A DNA stretch of 64,000 bases from Catellatospora bangladeshensis (GTDB taxonomy: Bacteria > Actinomycetota > Actinomycetes > Mycobacteriales > Micromonosporaceae): the NCBI RefSeq assembly GCF_016862575.1, contig NZ_BONF01000009.1:1-64000 (forward strand), given 5' to 3'. Positions 61,337 to 64,000 of this stretch are shown piece by piece; within the stretch, counting starts at the first letter, position 1, and the number at the start of each line of letters is the position of its first letter. The position numbers were made by a program, and so were the translations under genes. Under the pieces are notes generated by a model that was given only the letters and a program-made list of their open reading frames with translations, was not told the DNA's origin and ran no database searches.

Positions 61337-62338
61337 TCAGTCGCCCAGCGTCGCCACGAGCACGGCCTTGATCGTGTGCAGCCGGTTCTCGGCCTGGTCG
61401 AACACGATGGAGTGCTTCGACTCGAACACGTCGTCGGTGACCTCCAGCGCGTCCAGGCCGTACTCCTGGTAGATCTGCTCGCCGACCTTGGTCTCCCGGT
61501 TGTGGAACGCCGGCAGGCAGTGCATGAAGGAGACCTTCGGGTTGCCGGTGCGGGCCAGCACGTCCGCGTTCACCTGGTACGGCTTGAGCAGCTCGATGCG
61601 CTCGCCCCACACCGACTTGTCCTCGCCCATGGAGACCCACACGTCGGTGTAGAGGTAGTCGACACCGCGTACGCCCTCGTCCACGTCGGCGGTGAGGGTG
61701 AGCCGGGCGCCGGTCTCGGCGGCGATCTCGTGGCAGGTCTTGACCAGGTCCTCGCGCGGCCACAGGTGCTCCGGCGCGCACAGCCGCACGTCCATCCCGA
61801 ACTTGCAGCCGCCGACCATGAGCGAGTTGCCCATGTTGTTGCGGGCGTCGCCGAGATAGCAGAACGCGACGTCGTGCAGCGGCTTGTCCACGTGCTCCTG
61901 CATGGTGAGCATGTCGGCGAGGATCTGCGTCGGGTGGAACTCGTCGGTCAGGCCGTTGTAGACGGGCACGCCCGCGTACGCGGCGAGCGTCTCCACGTGC
62001 TCCTGCGCCGAGCCGCGATACTCGATCGCGTCGAAGGTGCGCCCGAGCACCCGGGCGGTGTCCTTCATCGACTCCTTGTGCCCGATCTGCGAGCCGGTCG
62101 GCTCCAGGTAGGTGACCTGGGCGCCCTGGTCGTGCGCGGCGGTCTCGAACGCGGTCCGGGTGCGGGTCGAGGTCTTCTCGAAGATCAGCGCGATCTCCTT
62201 GCCGCGCAGCCGGGGCTGCTCGTAGCCGCCGCGCTTGGCCGCCTTCAGCTCCGCCGAGAGCTGAAGCAGGTGGCGCAGCTCCTCGGGGGTGAAGTCGAGC
62301 TCCTTGAGGAAGCTGCGGTTGCGCAGGTTGAACGCCAT
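61337..62338 (-). CDS. arcB: ornithine carbamoyltransferase (catabolic-type context)
   Basis: 333 residues. The carbamoyl-phosphate site S-T-R-T-R-T starts at residue 57, H-P-T-Q near 135, and the ornithine loop F-M-H-C-L-P-A-F-H near 271. In this cluster it runs in reverse, giving carbamoyl phosphate from citrulline. The length and sequence resemble ArcB/ArgF of low-GC bacteria more than the usual shorter anabolic actinobacterial ArgF. It lies 13 bases behind the P-type ATPase stop. Confidence 0.94.
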   Translation of the reverse strand: MAFNLRNRSFLKELDFTPEELRHLLQLSAELKAAKRGGYEQPRLRGKEIALIFEKTSTRTRTAFETAAHDQGAQVTYLEPTGSQIGHKESMKDTARVLGRTFDAIEYRGSAQEHVETLAAYAGVPVYNGLTDEFHPTQILADMLTMQEHVDKPLHDVAFCYLGDARNNMGNSLMVGGCKFGMDVRLCAPEHLWPREDLVKTCHEIAAETGARLTLTADVDEGVRGVDYLYTDVWVSMGEDKSVWGERIELLKPYQVNADVLARTGNPKVSFMHCLPAFHNRETKVGEQIYQEYGLDALEVTDDVFESKHSIVFDQAENRLHTIKAVLVATLGD

Positions 62339-62351
62339 GGACGGTTCCTCT

Positions 62352-64000
62352 CTACGCGGCGGTGCCGCCGGGCACGGTCGCCGCTTCGGGGCGGGCCGGC
62401 ACGCGGTGATGCCGGCGGCGCAGCACGAGCTTGATCAGTTCCTCGACCACCAGCAGGGACAGCGCGATGGCGATCGCGATGCACCACAGCCGCAGGCTGA
62501 GACCGGTGGTGCCGAAGATGCGCGCCAGCGGGTCGAGCAGGGTGACCAGGATGATCGCCAGCAGTGCGAAGCCGTAGCGGCGCAGCTGCGCCACGCTCGG
62601 GATGGCGTCGCGGTCGAAGATCGTGTTCAGCTGGTCCCGCGACAGCAGCCCGGCGACCAGGTGGAACAGCGACAGCGTGGTCAGCAGCATGGTCGCGCCG
62701 ACCACCGCGCCGCCCGCGGCGAACCCGATCTGGTACGCCCACAGCGACCCGACCGTCATCACCGCGCCGAGCACGCACAGCCGGACCCAGTCCGTGGCCG
62801 ACAGCACCGGCGCGCCGACCGGGCGGGGCGGGCGGCGCATGAGCCCGCTGGTCGGGTCGTCGAAGCCGAGCGCGATGGCGATCGGGATGTCCACCACCAT
62901 GTTCAGCCACAGGATCTGCAGCGGGTTGAGCGGCGTACCGGCCGCGATGTCCAGCAGCCCCGCGACCAGGAAGATCGCGATGTAGGCGACCAGCGTGGAC
63001 ATCTGGAAGCGCAGGTACTTGAGCAGGTTGTCGTATAGGCCGCGGCCGTACTCGACGGCCTTGACGATGGTGGCGAAGTTGTCGTCGGTGAGGATCATGA
63101 CGGCGGCCTCCTTGGAGACCTCCGTGCCGGTGATGCCCATGGCCACGCCGATGTCGGCGGCCTTGAGCGCCGGGGCGTCGTTGACGCCGTCGCCGGTCAT
63201 CGACACGACGTTGCCGCTGGCCTTGAGCAGCCGCACCAGGCGCAGCTTGTCCTCCGGCGCGACCCGCGCGATCACCCCGAGCTCGGGCAGCCGGGCCAGC
63301 AGCTCCTCGTCGCTCATCGCCGCGAACTGCGTGCCGGTCACCGCCCGGCCCTCGATGCCCAGCTCCTTGGCGATCGCCGCGGCCGTGGTCGCGTGGTCGC
63401 CGGTGATCATCCGGACCCGGATGCCCGCCTCGCGGCACTCGGCGATGGCCGCCTTCGCCTCCGGCCGGGGCGGGTCCACGATGCCGACCATCGCCAGCAG
63501 CGTCAGGTCCCGCACCTGCCCGATCAGGTCGCCGGACGGGTCGAACGCGGCCGGGTCGAAGTCGCGCTGCGCGACCACCATGACCCGCTCGCCGGCCGCG
63601 GCGATGCGATCGTTGGCGTCGGTGGCCAGGTGCCGGTTGGCGTCGGTGACCGGCAGCACGGTCCCGTCCGGCTTGCGGTACGACGCGGCCCGCGCGATGA
63701 GCACGTCCGGCGCCCCCTTGACGTAGCAGCGCACCACCGGTGCACCGGCGTCGCTGGTCATGTGGTGGAACGTGGCCATGAACTTGTAGTCGGAGTCGAA
63801 CGGCACCTCCGCGATGCGCGGATAGGCACGCCGCGTCTCGGCCAGGTCGAGCCCGCCTTTGGCGGCCAGCACGATCAGCGCGCCCTCGGTCGGGTCGCCG
63901 ATCAGATTCTCGCCGTCCAGCACCGCGTCCGCGCACAGCGCCATCGGCAGCAGGTACGGGTCCAGGTCGAGGCGGGCGCCGCCGACGTGCTTGATCTCGC
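62352..64000 (-). CDS. cation-translocating P-type ATPase, C-terminal part (5' end beyond window)
   Basis: At least 549 codons, open to the right edge. The visible part holds the end of the nucleotide domain (V-K-G-A-P-D-V-L), [23 protein letters not shown] and the C-terminal six-helix region with [11 protein letters not shown]. The phosphorylated Asp lies outside. The layout suits P2-type pumps such as CtpF. It is directly upstream of the arc genes and probably co-transcribed. The ion is not certain. Confidence 0.9.
   Translation of the reverse strand, partial: EIKHVGGARLDLDPYLLPMALCADAVLDGENLIGDPTEGALIVLAAKGGLDLAETRRAYPRIAEVPFDSDYKFMATFHHMTSDAGAPVVRCYVKGAPDVLIARAASYRKPDGTVLPVTDANRHLATDANDRIAAAGERVMVVAQRDFDPAAFDPSGDLIGQVRDLTLLAMVGIVDPPRPEAKAAIAECREAGIRVRMITGDHATTAAAIAKELGIEGRAVTGTQFAAMSDEELLARLPELGVIARVAPEDKLRLVRLLKASGNVVSMTGDGVNDAPALKAADIGVAMGITGTEVSKEAAVMILTDDNFATIVKAVEYGRGLYDNLLKYLRFQMSTLVAYIAIFLVAGLLDIAAGTPLNPLQILWLNMVVDIPIAIALGFDDPTSGLMRRPPRPVGAPVLSATDWVRLCVLGAVMTVGSLWAYQIGFAAGGAVVGATMLLTTLSLFHLVAGLLSRDQLNTIFDRDAIPSVAQLRRYGFALLAIILVTLLDPLARIFGTTGLSLRLWCIAIAIALSLLVVEELIKLVLRRRHHRVPARPEAATVPGGTAA

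Overview
The window reads as a chromosomal segment of a very GC-rich actinomycete. Almost every codon ends in G or C, GTG and TTG starts are common, and a cytochrome P450/ferredoxin pair, a CBM2-tailed secreted sugar dehydrogenase, DUF1876, 'sensor'-domain NarL kinases and GntR-TetR chimeric regulators are all typical of the group. My best guess is Micromonosporaceae, an inference from gene content and repeat style, not a proven identification. No rRNA, tRNA, CRISPR array, prophage or transposase was found, and no gap between genes exceeds 300 bases.

Layout. 0-6 kb: small stress and conserved-domain genes (DUF952, alpha/beta hydrolase, GSP17M-like, VWA, DUF2945/DUF3140 pair, DUF998) and an LPG-synthase-like membrane protein. 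6-13 kb: divergent TetR/DHA2 efflux pair with operator palindromes, a universal stress protein, then a translationally coupled P450-ferredoxin-sugar porter operon. 13-22 kb: small membrane proteins, an SRPBCC protein, the secreted dehydrogenase, histidine phosphatase, NUDIX, a glutathionylspermidine-synthase-like ATP-grasp, a deaminase and an AlkD-like protein. 22-30 kb: two-component system, ABM, SDR-DUF2867, arginase-family, DUF1275, TMEM175-type channel and DUF3817 genes. 30-33 kb: an operon of CrtI-like oxidoreductase, desaturase/hydroxylase and TetR, with a promoter placed for leaderless translation and tandem GAAC-N4-GTTC boxes. 33-41 kb: M23 peptidase, cutinase, MFS, DUF3592, an unknown secreted protein, and a GntR-TetR regulator divergent from a flavin monooxygenase. 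41-45.5 kb: a three-subunit molybdenum aldehyde/xanthine oxidoreductase of the PaoABC type plus an ABM-membrane protein.

45.5-64 kb is an energy-stress block: phosphoketolase coupled to a tandem universal stress protein, SulP transporter, phosphoribosyltransferase, DUF1876, another universal stress protein, an antiporter, and an arginine deiminase cluster (OTC, carbamate kinase, arginine deiminase, a 49-residue membrane peptide, NhaC-type and YfcC-type carriers) downstream of a P-type ATPase that runs off the right edge. Several of these families also occur in the Mycobacterium tuberculosis DosR dormancy regulon. Phosphoketolase and arginine deiminase both give ATP by substrate-level phosphorylation, so the block looks like a low-oxygen or low-energy survival module.

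The most unusual feature is a family of about 54-bp repeats in seven copies. They supply the stop codons, and sometimes the C-terminal residues, of eight flanking genes. Other palindromes include an 81-bp element in two copies, a 61-bp hairpin at the left edge, and a 46-bp hairpin embedded in frame in the tail of the DHA2 transporter.
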